Positions 1-7,499 of a DNA stretch of 11,575 bases are shown piece by piece. The notes beneath the pieces were generated by a model. It was not told the origin of the DNA. It made no database searches and was given only the letters and a program-made list of their open reading frames with translations. The stretch is taken from positions 1-11,575 of the forward strand of contig CALCUQ010000317.1 in assembly GCA_937906795.1 (NCBI GenBank), written 5' to 3'. Position 1 is the first letter of the stretch; every line of letters begins with the position of its first letter. The stretch is from an uncultured Bacteroidales bacterium. Lineage in GTDB: Bacteria; Bacteroidota; Bacteroidia; Bacteroidales; UBA932. Made by a program: the position numbers and the translations under genes.

Positions 1-1449
1 ATGCAGAAAGCAAAGGCTACATGTCCGGTAAAAAGACTTTGGATTTCATCACTTACAGAAGATGCTATAAAAGAGGGGTTCAAGAATCTCAAAGACCAGA
101 GCCAGTTTCAGTCCCTATATGAGGCAGGTCTGGCAAGAGCTATTGGAGACTGGCTGTTGGGAATGAATGCAACCAGGTTATATACCCTTAAATATGGCAT
201 GAACAAGCAAGTGCTTTCTGTAGGCAGAGTGCAGACACCAACTTTGGCTCTTATAGTAAATCGTCAGAGAGAAATAGAAAACTTTGTTCCTACCCAATAT
301 TGGGAACTTAAAACCATTTATAGGAACACAACCTTTAATGCAACAAAAGGGAAGTTTGAAACACTTCAGGAAGGGGAGGATTTTTTGTCTGCAGTGCAGG
401 ATAAAGATTTTACCGTAACCAAGGTAACAGAAAAAAAGGGAACAGAATATGCACCAAGATTGTTTGATCTTACATCTTTGCAGGTTGAGTGCAACAAAAA
501 GTATGCTTTTTCGGCCGACGATACCTTAAAGACCATTCAATCTTTGTATGAGAAAAAAATTACCACATATCCTCGTGTGGATACAACTTTTCTAAGTGAT
601 GATATTTACCCAAAATGCCCTCAGATAATAGCATCGCTTACAGATTATGCTAATCTTACAGCACCGTTGCAGGGAAAGAAACTGCCTAAAAGCAAGAAGG
701 TTTTTGACAATTCAAAAGTTACAGACCACCATGCTATAATTCCAACAGGCGTCAGACCACAGCAACTTACAGATATGGAACGCAAGGTGTTTGATCTTAT
801 TGCCAGAAGGTTTATAGCAGTGTTTTATCCAGATTGCAAGGTTTCCACCACTACAGTACTTGGAAAGGTGGAGAAAGTGGAGTTTAAATCACAAGGAAAA
901 CAAATACTGGAGGCTGGCTGGAGAGTTGTTTTTGCCAGGGATGTGAAAGATTCCGATGAAGAAAAGGGCGAAGATGAAGAGAAGATTATGCCAGAGTTTA
1001 AGGAGGGAGAAAGTGGTCCGCATACCCCTAGCCTAACAGAAAAATGGACTCAGCCACCAAAGCCCTATACAGAGGCAACTCTTCTTAGAGCAATGGAAAC
1101 AGCCGGTAAATTTGTAGAGGATGAGGAGCTTAGAGATGCTCTAAAAGAGAATGGAATAGGAAGACCATCTACAAGGGCAGCAATCATAGATACCTTGTTC
1201 AAACGTAATTATATCAGACGGGAGAAAAAGAATCTTTATGCAACATCTACCGGAGTTGAACTCATAGATATAATACAGGAGGAGTTGCTAAAGTCTGCCC
1301 AACTTACAGGTATATGGGAGAAAAAGCTAAGAGAAATAGAGAAGAAGAATTATCAGGCTCAGCAGTTTTTGGATGAGCTAAAACAAATGGTTTCACAGAT
1401 TGTGAACTCTGTAAGAAGAGATACAGCCAGCAGGCGAAAACAGATATAA
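1..1449 (+). CDS. topB: DNA topoisomerase III, 3' part (5' end outside the window)
   Basis: Type IA topoisomerase that cuts and reseals one DNA strand through a 5'-phosphotyrosine; TopB resolves replication and recombination intermediates in the cytoplasm. The 482 visible residues start inside the protein: the PVKRLWISS block belongs to the middle of the family, so the N-terminal Toprim domain with its acidic metal site lies upstream. The ATG at base 1 is therefore most likely internal. Visible motifs, numbered from base 1, are the active-site segment TTYPRVDTTFLS with catalytic Tyr190 and the following Arg192, DHHAIIPTG at 242-250, and the C-terminal block YTEATLLRAMETAG (357 on) with GIGRPSTRA at 385-393. 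An acidic Glu/Asp-rich loop lies around residues 314-335. The protein ends shortly after the core with no C-terminal zinc-finger repeats. It converges on pgk, and a hairpin follows directly after the stop. The family assignment is secure; full length cannot be judged. Confidence 0.95.
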   Translation: MQKAKATCPVKRLWISSLTEDAIKEGFKNLKDQSQFQSLYEAGLARAIGDWLLGMNATRLYTLKYGMNKQVLSVGRVQTPTLALIVNRQREIENFVPTQYWELKTIYRNTTFNATKGKFETLQEGEDFLSAVQDKDFTVTKVTEKKGTEYAPRLFDLTSLQVECNKKYAFSADDTLKTIQSLYEKKITTYPRVDTTFLSDDIYPKCPQIIASLTDYANLTAPLQGKKLPKSKKVFDNSKVTDHHAIIPTGVRPQQLTDMERKVFDLIARRFIAVFYPDCKVSTTTVLGKVEKVEFKSQGKQILEAGWRVVFARDVKDSDEEKGEDEEKIMPEFKEGESGPHTPSLTEKWTQPPKPYTEATLLRAMETAGKFVEDEELRDALKENGIGRPSTRAAIIDTLFKRNYIRREKKNLYATSTGVELIDIIQEELLKSAQLTGIWEKKLREIEKKNYQAQQFLDELKQMVSQIVNSVRRDTASRRKQI

Positions 1450-1450
1450 A

Positions 1451-1478
1451 AAATGGTTGACCAATCGGCCAACCATTT
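1451..1478 (-). terminator. Rho-independent terminator of pgk, possibly bidirectional
   Basis: Twelve-base arms at 1451-1462 and 1467-1478 (AAATGGTTGACC / GGCCAACCATTT) enclose a 4-base loop. Read on the minus strand the single irregular pair becomes a G-U wobble, and the stem runs straight into TTTTTTAT, a good intrinsic terminator for pgk. On the plus strand the same stem has one A-C mismatch and a weaker U tract (TTTCTATTATT), so it may also end topB transcripts less efficiently. It fills the 50-bp gap between the convergent genes. Confidence 0.82.
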
Positions 1479-1499
1479 CTATTATTCATATAGAGAAAA

Positions 1500-2756
1500 T
1501 TACTCTCTGATAGCTTTGATACCAGGAAGCTCAATTCCCTCCAAGTACTCAAGCATAGCACCACCACCTGTAGAAACGTAGCTTACTTTGTCTGCGTAAC
1601 CCATTTTTGTTACAGCAGCTACAGAGTCGCCACCACCAACAAGAGTGAATGCACCATTCTCTGCAGTAGCTTTTGCTAAAATACCAGCAATATAGTTGGT
1701 ACCTTTTGCAAAGTTAGGCATCTCAAATACACCTACAGGGCCATTCCATAGAATAGTCTTTGATTTTAGAAGAACCTCTTCCCAAACTTTAAGGGTAGCA
1801 GGAGCAGCGTCCATTGCCTCCCATCCATCTGGAATCTCATAATTGTTTACAATTTGAGTGTTGGCATCGTTAGAGAATGAATCAGCAATAACAACCTCTT
1901 TAGAGAAGTATAGTTTAACACCTTTCTCCTCAGCTTTTTTAATGATATTAAGAGCAAGCTCCATCTGATCATCCTCACAAAGAGATTTGCCAATTTTACC
2001 ACCTTTAGCTTTTACAAAAGTGTAAACCATACCACCACCAATAATCATATTGTCTACTGCGTCAAAAAGGTGCTCAATAATACCAATTTTTGAAGATACT
2101 TTAGCACCGCCAACAATAGCTGTTACAGGATGCTCAGCACCATGAAGAACGGTATCAATAGCCTTAATCTCACCTTCCATAATGTAACCGAACATTTTGT
2201 CATTAGGGAAGTATTTGGCAATAAGGGCTGTAGAAGCGTGTGCTCTGTGAGCTGTACCAAAAGCATCGTTAATGTAGCAGTCTGCGTAAGAAGCCAAAGT
2301 CTTTACAAACTCTTTCTGGCTCTCTTTAACTTTAGCTTTAGCCTCTTTCTTTTGCTCATCTGTTGCATCCTCTGCAAGACCTCTGGCCTTACCCTCCTCC
2401 TCTGCGTAGAAACGCAAGTTCTCAAGTAAAAGTACCTCGCCAGGTTGCAAAGCAGCAGCATCCTCTGCAGCTTTCATACAATCAGAACAGAATTTAACTT
2501 TAACGCCAAGAAGCTCCTCAATTCTATAGATAATGTGTTTTAGAGAGAATTTCTCAGTAACACCTTTTGGTCTTCCAAGGTGAGACATAAGAATTAGGGA
2601 ACCACCACCGGCCAATACTTTCTTTAAGGTAGGAATAGCAGCTCTGATTCTTGTATCATCAGTAATTTTCATGTTCTCATCCAAAGGAACATTAAAATCT
2701 ACTCTCACAATAGCTTTCTTGCCATTAAAATTGTAAGTATCAATACTTTGTTGCAT
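1500..2756 (-). CDS. pgk: Phosphoglycerate kinase
   Basis: Cytoplasmic glycolytic enzyme that transfers the acyl phosphate of 1,3-bisphosphoglycerate to ADP, giving 3-phosphoglycerate and ATP. At 418 residues it is the normal bacterial length and complete. The signature VRVDFNVPL lies at residues 17-25, with substrate-binding Asp20 and Asn22, Arg36, and HLGRP at 59-63. The nucleotide-binding C-terminal lobe shows GPVGVFE at 339-345, GGGDSVAAV at 374-382 and STGGGAMLEYLEG at 395-407. The ATG at 2754-2756 gives the expected short N-terminus. It is transcribed alone, opposite to both neighbours, with a candidate -7 element about 50 bp upstream and a strong hairpin terminator after the stop. It is not next to gap or another glycolytic gene here, which is common in Bacteroidales. 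Nothing is odd in the sequence. Confidence 0.98.
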   Translation of the reverse strand: MQQSIDTYNFNGKKAIVRVDFNVPLDENMKITDDTRIRAAIPTLKKVLAGGGSLILMSHLGRPKGVTEKFSLKHIIYRIEELLGVKVKFCSDCMKAAEDAAALQPGEVLLLENLRFYAEEEGKARGLAEDATDEQKKEAKAKVKESQKEFVKTLASYADCYINDAFGTAHRAHASTALIAKYFPNDKMFGYIMEGEIKAIDTVLHGAEHPVTAIVGGAKVSSKIGIIEHLFDAVDNMIIGGGMVYTFVKAKGGKIGKSLCEDDQMELALNIIKKAEEKGVKLYFSKEVVIADSFSNDANTQIVNNYEIPDGWEAMDAAPATLKVWEEVLLKSKTILWNGPVGVFEMPNFAKGTNYIAGILAKATAENGAFTLVGGGDSVAAVTKMGYADKVSYVSTGGGAMLEYLEGIELPGIKAIRE

Positions 2757-2808
2757 ATTAAGTATGTTTATATGTAAATAATAAAACTGTATAATCCAAT
2801 TTAGACGG

Positions 2809-2816
2809 CAAAAATA
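2809..2816 (-). promoter_or_regulatory. Candidate -7 promoter element for pgk
   Basis: The minus strand reads TATTTTTG, a match to the Bacteroidota TAnnTTTG consensus, 52 bp upstream of the pgk ATG. This predicts a 5' leader of roughly 45-50 nt. No TTTG is seen at the -33 spacing, so the call rests on one element in AT-rich DNA. Confidence 0.4.
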
Positions 2817-2851
2817 AAAAAGATTATTTAAACTAATTAAAATCTTTGGAT

Positions 2852-2859
2852 TATCTTTG
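2852..2859 (+). promoter_or_regulatory. Candidate -7 promoter element for the methyltransferase-lgt operon
   Basis: TATCTTTG matches TAnnTTTG 47 bp upstream of the ATG at 2907. No good TTTG lies about 20 bp further upstream. Together with the opposite element at 2809-2816 it makes the 150-bp pgk/methyltransferase gap a divergent promoter region. Confidence 0.45.
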
Positions 2860-2906
2860 ACTTTTCAACATACAAACCGGCAAATTGTTGCAAAAAAATA
2901 GCAAAT

Positions 2907-3854
2907 ATGTTTTTAGAATCTCCGCAAAACTGGAAAGACTATTCCCTAATAGATTCGGGAAATTTTGAAAAACTGGAACGCTTTGGATCTTACGTTCTTA
3001 TAAGACCAGAACCTAAGGCGTTGTGGAAACCTTCTTTGTCGCAAAAAGAGTGGATGGATATGGCACATACAAAATTTACTGCAGGTGCAGGATTTGGCAA
3101 GAGTGGCAAAGAGGATACAGGTACATGGAAGATGCTAAAAAAAATGCCTGAGCAGTGGTATATAAGGTATAATCTTCCCGATACAAGTTTTAAACTGAGA
3201 TTAGGCCTTACCTCATTCAAGCATGTTGGAGTTTTTCCAGAGCAGAGCCCTAACTGGAATTTTATATATAAGAATACAAAGGAGCTGGTGGAAAAATTCT
3301 CTTCTGTAAAAAAAGAGGATGGCAGTGTGCTTAAGCCAAGAGTGCTTAATTTGTTTGCATATACCGGGGCAGCATCATTAGCTGCAAGATGTGCCGGTGC
3401 AGATACAACTCACCTTGATTCTGTAAAGCAAGTTGTAACATGGGCAAGAGGCAATATGGAAAACAGTGGATTGGATAACATAAGATGGGTTGTGGAGGAT
3501 GCATTGAAGTTTGTTAAAAGAGAGGCAAAGAGAGGCAACAAGTATAACGGTCTTATTTTGGATCCACCTGCGTATGGTCATGGTCCCGACGGAGAAAAAT
3601 GGAAACTTGATGAGTTACTGTTTGAACTTCTTACCGAGTGCTCAAAAATAGTTGCTCCAAAAGATGCATTCATGGTGCTGAACCTTTACTCAAACGGATA
3701 TTCTGCTATGTTGGCAGATACAGCTGTAAGAACGGCATTTGATTTGCTGCCTGGTAAGGATAAAGATGTTACCCTTACTTGTGGAGAATTAATGTTAAAG
3801 GATAGTTTCAACAAGAATATACCGCTTAGTGTATTCTCAAGATTACGCAGATAA
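2907..3854 (+). CDS. Class I SAM-dependent methyltransferase, RlmI/RlmK-like (PF10672 type)
   Basis: A 315-residue cytoplasmic methyltransferase of the family containing the 23S rRNA methyltransferases RlmI and RlmK. The substrate is likely RNA but cannot be read from the sequence. The Rossmann motif I is VLNLFAYTGAASLA from residue 146. Acidic Asp171 ends strand 2 and should bind the SAM ribose; Asp198 sits in the VVEDALKF segment; motif IV is LILDPPAYGHG with Asp219-Pro-Pro. The N-terminal part (1-140) contains the family's FKHVGVFPEQSPNWNFIY block; there is no PUA domain as in E. coli RlmI. The ATG at 2907 gives the usual N-terminus beginning a few residues before the DYSLIDSGNFEKLERFG segment. 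The stop codon overlaps the lgt start by one base (TAATG), so the two are probably cotranscribed and translationally coupled. Family is confident; exact target is unknown. Confidence 0.85.
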   Translation: MFLESPQNWKDYSLIDSGNFEKLERFGSYVLIRPEPKALWKPSLSQKEWMDMAHTKFTAGAGFGKSGKEDTGTWKMLKKMPEQWYIRYNLPDTSFKLRLGLTSFKHVGVFPEQSPNWNFIYKNTKELVEKFSSVKKEDGSVLKPRVLNLFAYTGAASLAARCAGADTTHLDSVKQVVTWARGNMENSGLDNIRWVVEDALKFVKREAKRGNKYNGLILDPPAYGHGPDGEKWKLDELLFELLTECSKIVAPKDAFMVLNLYSNGYSAMLADTAVRTAFDLLPGKDKDVTLTCGELMLKDSFNKNIPLSVFSRLRR

Positions 3855-4882
3855 TGAATACTTTATTACAAATAACCTGGAATGTCGATCCTGTAATTTT
3901 TCATCTTAGCCCAACAATAACCAAGTGTTGTGGTTTGCTGATGATATTGGGTGCAATTATAACTGGCATCAAATCCTTTTATAAGAAAGACCAGCAGAAA
4001 GCACTCCCAAAACAGAAGAAGAAAGAAATCAAAGAGAAACAAAACAATCAGGATACAGCATACTCATGGTTCTTTGTTATAATAATGTTGCTTTTTGGAG
4101 TATTCCTTTTTAGAGTAGGCCATTTGGAATTGAGATATTATGGTATCTTGTTTATGTCTGGCTTTGTTATTGGGTACTACATGTTTGTGTGGTTTTTCAA
4201 TAGAGAGAACCTGCCGGTATCCTTATTGGAGACACTATTGATTCTTTTAATAGGTTGTACTGTAATTGGATCCAGATTTGGACATGTACTTTTTTACCAG
4301 CCGGAGTATTATTTAGCCAATCCTTCTGAGATTTTTAAAGTATGGGAAGGAGGTTTGGCAAGCCATGGAGGTACCATCGCCATTATGATTGGAATCTGGT
4401 GGTATGTAAAAAAATATGGCAGTAAATATAAATTCGATTATTTGTGGCTGTTAGACAGACTTGCAGTTGCAACAGCGTTTGCCGCAATGTTCATAAGACT
4501 TGGAAATCTTATGAATTCAGAGATATACGGGCATCAGACAGATGCTCCTTGGGGTTTTGTGTTTGTTAAGGCTGGAGAAACTGTAGCCAAGCATCCAACT
4601 CAATTGTATGAGGCTCTTTGCTATTTTGTAACAGGGCTTGTTTTGCTTGTGTTATATAGATATGCAAATAAAAGAATATACAGAGGTTTGTTGCTTGGTA
4701 TATTCTTTATAGGAATTTTCTTTTCAAGATTTCTTATAGAGTTTGTTAAAGAAAATCAGGTTGATTTTGAACAGGGAATGGTGCTTAATATGGGACAATT
4801 GTTAAGTATTCCGTTTGTACTGTTGGGAGCCTTTCTGATTGTAAGAAGCTTTATTGTAAAGACACCTTTTGAAATAAAGTAA
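3854..4882 (+). CDS. lgt: Prolipoprotein diacylglyceryl transferase with extra N-terminal membrane hairpin
   Basis: Inner-membrane enzyme that moves diacylglycerol from phosphatidylglycerol to the lipobox cysteine, the first step of lipoprotein maturation; the lipoproteins at 7960-9651 and 10268-11380 would be substrates. Family landmarks are RYYG with Tyr96 (E. coli Tyr26), HGG at 171-173 (His103), RLGNLMNSEIYG at 215-226 (Arg143, Asn146, Glu151, Gly154), KHPTQLYEA, and SRFLIEF with Arg292 (Arg239). All catalytic positions are present. At 342 residues it is about 65-70 longer than typical. The surplus lies between the usual N-terminal arm (TWNVDPVIFHL) and the canonical first helix: a hydrophobic segment at about 26-39, a Lys-rich stretch at 40-62, and a second hydrophobic segment at 72-86. 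The first resembles canonical helix 1 but has Cys26 where the essential Tyr belongs. The stop directly abuts the end of smpB. Function is secure; the role of the extra part is unknown. Confidence 0.95.
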   Translation: MNTLLQITWNVDPVIFHLSPTITKCCGLLMILGAIITGIKSFYKKDQQKALPKQKKKEIKEKQNNQDTAYSWFFVIIMLLFGVFLFRVGHLELRYYGILFMSGFVIGYYMFVWFFNRENLPVSLLETLLILLIGCTVIGSRFGHVLFYQPEYYLANPSEIFKVWEGGLASHGGTIAIMIGIWWYVKKYGSKYKFDYLWLLDRLAVATAFAAMFIRLGNLMNSEIYGHQTDAPWGFVFVKAGETVAKHPTQLYEALCYFVTGLVLLVLYRYANKRIYRGLLLGIFFIGIFFSRFLIEFVKENQVDFEQGMVLNMGQLLSIPFVLLGAFLIVRSFIVKTPFEIK

Positions 4883-5332
4883 TTACATCCTTTCCATATC
4901 CCTACGCATATCTTTCTCTTTTATAGAGTTGCGTTTGTCATACTCTCTCTTTCCTTTTGCAAGGGAGATGTTGAGTTTTGCATATCCGTTTTCTGCTATA
5001 AACAGGCGTGTGGCAACAATTGTAAGACCTTTTTCTTTGGTTGCTCTTTCGAGTTTTCTAAGTTCTTTTCTGTTTAGCAGCAATTTGCGGTCTCTGCGTG
5101 GGTCATGAACATTATATGAGCCCCACCAGTATTCGGCAATATGCATATTTTTTACGTAAAGCTCGTTCCTTACAAAATAGCAGTAGCTGTCTACAAGAGA
5201 GGCCTTGCCTGCTCTTATAGACTTAATCTCTGTACCGGTAAGTACGATTCCTGCTGTATAATTATCAAGAAATTCATACTCAAACCCGGCGCGTCTGTTT
5301 TTTATCTCTATTTTACTTTTCGCTTTAGGCAT
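4883..5332 (-). CDS. smpB: SsrA-binding protein SmpB
   Basis: Small basic protein that binds tmRNA and delivers it to stalled ribosomes for trans-translation. It has 149 residues, the normal length. The OB-fold core carries GTEIKSIRAGKASLVDSY at 33-50, and the C-terminal tail that enters the mRNA channel has the conserved KGKREYDKRNSIKEKD at 126-141. The start at 5332 gives the usual short lysine-rich N-terminus. The stop (TAA on the minus strand, 4883-4885) directly abuts the lgt stop at 4880-4882, so any terminator must lie inside lgt. Upstream, only 43 bp separate it from divergent miaA, and a perfect TAnnTTTG element lies 7 bp from the ATG, predicting an extremely short 5' leader. No tmRNA gene (ssrA) is seen in the window. 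Confidence 0.97.
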   Translation of the reverse strand: MPKAKSKIEIKNRRAGFEYEFLDNYTAGIVLTGTEIKSIRAGKASLVDSYCYFVRNELYVKNMHIAEYWWGSYNVHDPRRDRKLLLNRKELRKLERATKEKGLTIVATRLFIAENGYAKLNISLAKGKREYDKRNSIKEKDMRRDMERM

Positions 5333-5339
5333 AATGGCA

Positions 5340-5347
5340 CAAATGTA
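5340..5347 (-). promoter_or_regulatory. Candidate -7 element for smpB, close to the start codon
   Basis: The minus strand reads TACATTTG (TAnnTTTG), ending 7 bp before the smpB ATG. Transcription would start about 2-5 nt before the start codon, making the mRNA leaderless or nearly so. The region is too short for a conventional leader, which makes the match more credible than an isolated AT-rich hit. No -33 TTTG is seen. Confidence 0.5.
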
Positions 5348-5358
5348 GTAAAAAAAAC

Positions 5359-5366
5359 TAACTTTG
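5359..5366 (+). promoter_or_regulatory. Candidate -7 element for miaA, close to the start codon
   Basis: TAACTTTG (TAnnTTTG) ends 9 bp before the miaA ATG and lies 11 bp from the opposing smpB element. The same octamer occurs upstream of the gene at 9861. Expected transcription start is about 4-7 nt before the ATG. No -33 TTTG is seen at the right spacing. Confidence 0.52.
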
Positions 5367-5375
5367 TAGACTGCT

Positions 5376-6284
5376 ATGGATACTATAAAAACTTTACTTG
5401 AGCAAGATAGCTTTGATGCACTTTGTATACTTGGGCCAACTGCAAGTGGAAAGACCAGGTATGCAGTTGCTCTTGCCCGTTATTTGGGAGAGTGTGGAAA
5501 GAAGTGTGAAATTTTGTCGGCCGACAGCAGACAGGTATATAGGGGAATGGATATAGGAACAGGAAAAGATATGGAGGAGTATGGGGATGTTCCGGTGCAT
5601 CTGGTTGATATAGTGGATGCTGGGGAAAAGTATAATATTTTTGAGTATCAGAGAGATTTTTCCAAAGCATATTCAGATATAATAAGCAGGGGGGCACTGC
5701 CTGTTATTTGTGGAGGGTCTGGTTTGTATATAGAGGCGGCAACCAGGGGGTATGAATTGGTTGAGGTTAAACCTAATGAGCAGTTAAGGGCAGAGTTGGA
5801 ACCCAAACCAATGGATGAACTTATTGCAATCTTAACATCTCTTAAAGCCCAAAAAGGAGAAAAGCCTCATAACAATACCGATTTTGATACTAAAAAAAGG
5901 GTTGTAAGGGCTATTGAAATAGAGATGGCGCAGGGTGATTTGTCTGTGGAGAAACTGCCTCTGCCTCAAAAGACACTTTTTATTGGAATAGATGTGGACA
6001 GAGATACCAGAAATTCCAGAATTGACGCCAGATTAACGGCAAGACTTAAAGAAGGAATGGTTGAAGAGGTGAAAGGGTTGCTGGATTGTGGAATCAATTC
6101 AGAGGATTTGATTTATTATGGGTTGGAATATAAGTTTATAACTCAATATTTGATAGGGCAGCTGAGTTATCAGCAGATGGAAGAGGGGTTGAGAATTGCC
6201 ATTCACCAGTTTGCAAAAAGGCAAATGACATGGTTCAGGGGAATGGAGCGCAAAGGGATAAAAATAAATTGGATAAAAATATAG
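5376..6284 (+). CDS. miaA: tRNA dimethylallyltransferase (GTGKD-type MiaA paralogue)
   Basis: Transfers a dimethylallyl group to N6 of adenosine 37 in tRNAs that read codons starting with U. It has 302 residues. The P-loop GPTASGKT is at 20-27, and DSRQVYRGMDIGTGK at 50-64 contains the catalytic Asp50. GGSGLYIEA follows in the middle, DFDTKKRVVRAIEIE marks the tRNA-binding region, and the C-terminus has the conserved KRQMTWFRGMERKGI. The GTGKD...HLVDIVDAGEKYNIFEYQRDF version is the one I associate with one of the two MiaA paralogues that many Bacteroidales carry (the other has GTAKP). Whether both paralogues modify the same tRNAs is not settled by the sequence. It is the first gene of a tight operon: the stop is 2 nt before the next start. 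The leader is predicted to be only a few nucleotides. Confidence 0.93.
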   Translation: MDTIKTLLEQDSFDALCILGPTASGKTRYAVALARYLGECGKKCEILSADSRQVYRGMDIGTGKDMEEYGDVPVHLVDIVDAGEKYNIFEYQRDFSKAYSDIISRGALPVICGGSGLYIEAATRGYELVEVKPNEQLRAELEPKPMDELIAILTSLKAQKGEKPHNNTDFDTKKRVVRAIEIEMAQGDLSVEKLPLPQKTLFIGIDVDRDTRNSRIDARLTARLKEGMVEEVKGLLDCGINSEDLIYYGLEYKFITQYLIGQLSYQQMEEGLRIAIHQFAKRQMTWFRGMERKGIKINWIKI

Positions 6285-6286
6285 AG

Positions 6287-7498
6287 ATGAAAAATTTTCG
6301 TAGTCTTTTGTGTGTAGCAGTTATGTTAATTGTAACTGCCAATGTTTTTGCTCAAAAAGCGTCTGAATTGGTTTATACAGATGTGGCTGAGCTTATCAAA
6401 AATGGAACAGTGCAAATCTTAGGTAAAGGTTTTGATAATGGTGCCGACAGTTTGCTGTATGCAAGACTCCCAGCAGATATGCAAGGCAAGATTAGAAAAG
6501 CAGTTATAGATTTAGGTAGAAACAGTGCAGGTATAGCTATAAGATTCAGTACAAATGCCAAATGCATTGGTGCCCAGTGGACCCTTGTGAACAACTTTAA
6601 TATGGCACATATGCCCGGTACAGGTATTAGAGGTTTGGATATTTATTCTTACTCAGAGAGAGGGGAATGGGCATTTGTTGGTACAGCACAGCCTAATGGA
6701 AAGAATTCAAGGAATGTATTCATAAGGAGAATGGAGGGTAAGGATACAGATTATATAATGTACCTTCCTTTGTATGATGGAATAAAAACATTGTCTATTG
6801 GAGTTGATAGTGGAGCTGTTATAAAAGCCCCTATAAATAACGTTTTGCTGCCAAGTGACCAGAGGAAACCAATTGTGGTTTATGGTACAAGCGTAACTCA
6901 GGGGGGTTGTGCAAGCAGACCGGGTCTGGTTTATACATCTGTTTTAGGGAGAAAAATGAACAGAGAGTTCATAAATCTTGGCTTTAGCGGCAATGGCAGA
7001 ATGGATAAGATAATGGCAGACAAAATTGCTACAATTGATGCAAGTGCGTATGTGATAGATTGTCTGGGAAATTGCAACTACAATATAATAAAGGACAGTA
7101 CAGATTACTTTATTAGAAAGATTGCTTCTGAGAATCCAGATGTACCTGTTTATATGATAAGTAATTATTATTATCCGTATCAGCATGCCGATAAGCAATT
7201 CAGAATTGATCTTACAGACGAGAATGCACTTTGGTATGCCAAATATCTTAAATTTAGAAAAGAGGGGTTGAATAATCTTAGGTTTATAAGTGTAAATGGT
7301 GTAAAAATGGTACCCCAGGAGGGTGATGTAAAGTTGTCGGAGAATCCTAAGACAAAACATATAGATTTGAGTGGAGATTTAAAGAAATCTGCTGCAGGTC
7401 CCGACAATGAGAGTACAGTAGATGGAGTGCATCTTACAGATGTAGGATTTTTGAGATTGGCAGAGTTTTTATATAAAGAGTTAAAAGAGATTAAGTAG
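6287..7498 (+). CDS. Secreted SGNH/GDSL-family hydrolase with GxDLY-type N-terminal domain
   Basis: A probable exported esterase or acylhydrolase acting on acylated glycans or similar esters; the substrate cannot be inferred. The ATG at 6287 is chosen because it starts a clear signal peptide (hydrophobic 7-20, cleavage likely after VFA at 20-22); the upstream in-frame ATG at 6230 lies inside miaA and would bury it. The 403-residue protein has an N-terminal beta-rich domain with GLDIY at 116-120, a variant of the GxDLY signature (PF14607 type). The SGNH domain (PF14606 type) follows: GTSVTQGG with nucleophile Ser202, NLGFSGNG at 230-237 (block II), DCLGNCN at 258-264 (block III Gly and Asn), and DGVHLTDVG with Asp379 and His382. 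The catalytic set is complete. It lies between two tRNA-related genes with gaps of 2 and 1 nt, so cotranscription is likely although no functional link is apparent. Confidence 0.88.
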   Translation: MKNFRSLLCVAVMLIVTANVFAQKASELVYTDVAELIKNGTVQILGKGFDNGADSLLYARLPADMQGKIRKAVIDLGRNSAGIAIRFSTNAKCIGAQWTLVNNFNMAHMPGTGIRGLDIYSYSERGEWAFVGTAQPNGKNSRNVFIRRMEGKDTDYIMYLPLYDGIKTLSIGVDSGAVIKAPINNVLLPSDQRKPIVVYGTSVTQGGCASRPGLVYTSVLGRKMNREFINLGFSGNGRMDKIMADKIATIDASAYVIDCLGNCNYNIIKDSTDYFIRKIASENPDVPVYMISNYYYPYQHADKQFRIDLTDENALWYAKYLKFRKEGLNNLRFISVNGVKMVPQEGDVKLSENPKTKHIDLSGDLKKSAAGPDNESTVDGVHLTDVGFLRLAEFLYKELKEIK

Positions 7499-7499
7499 T

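Noticed and set aside
1..3. ATG at base 1 as the true start of topB
   Set aside because: The protein would lack the whole Toprim domain and begin in a conserved central block; the coincidence with the window edge is better explained by truncation.
6230..6286. In-frame ATG 19 codons upstream of the SGNH hydrolase start
   Set aside because: It lies inside the end of miaA and would place charged residues before the signal peptide; the ATG at 6287 starts the signal peptide directly.
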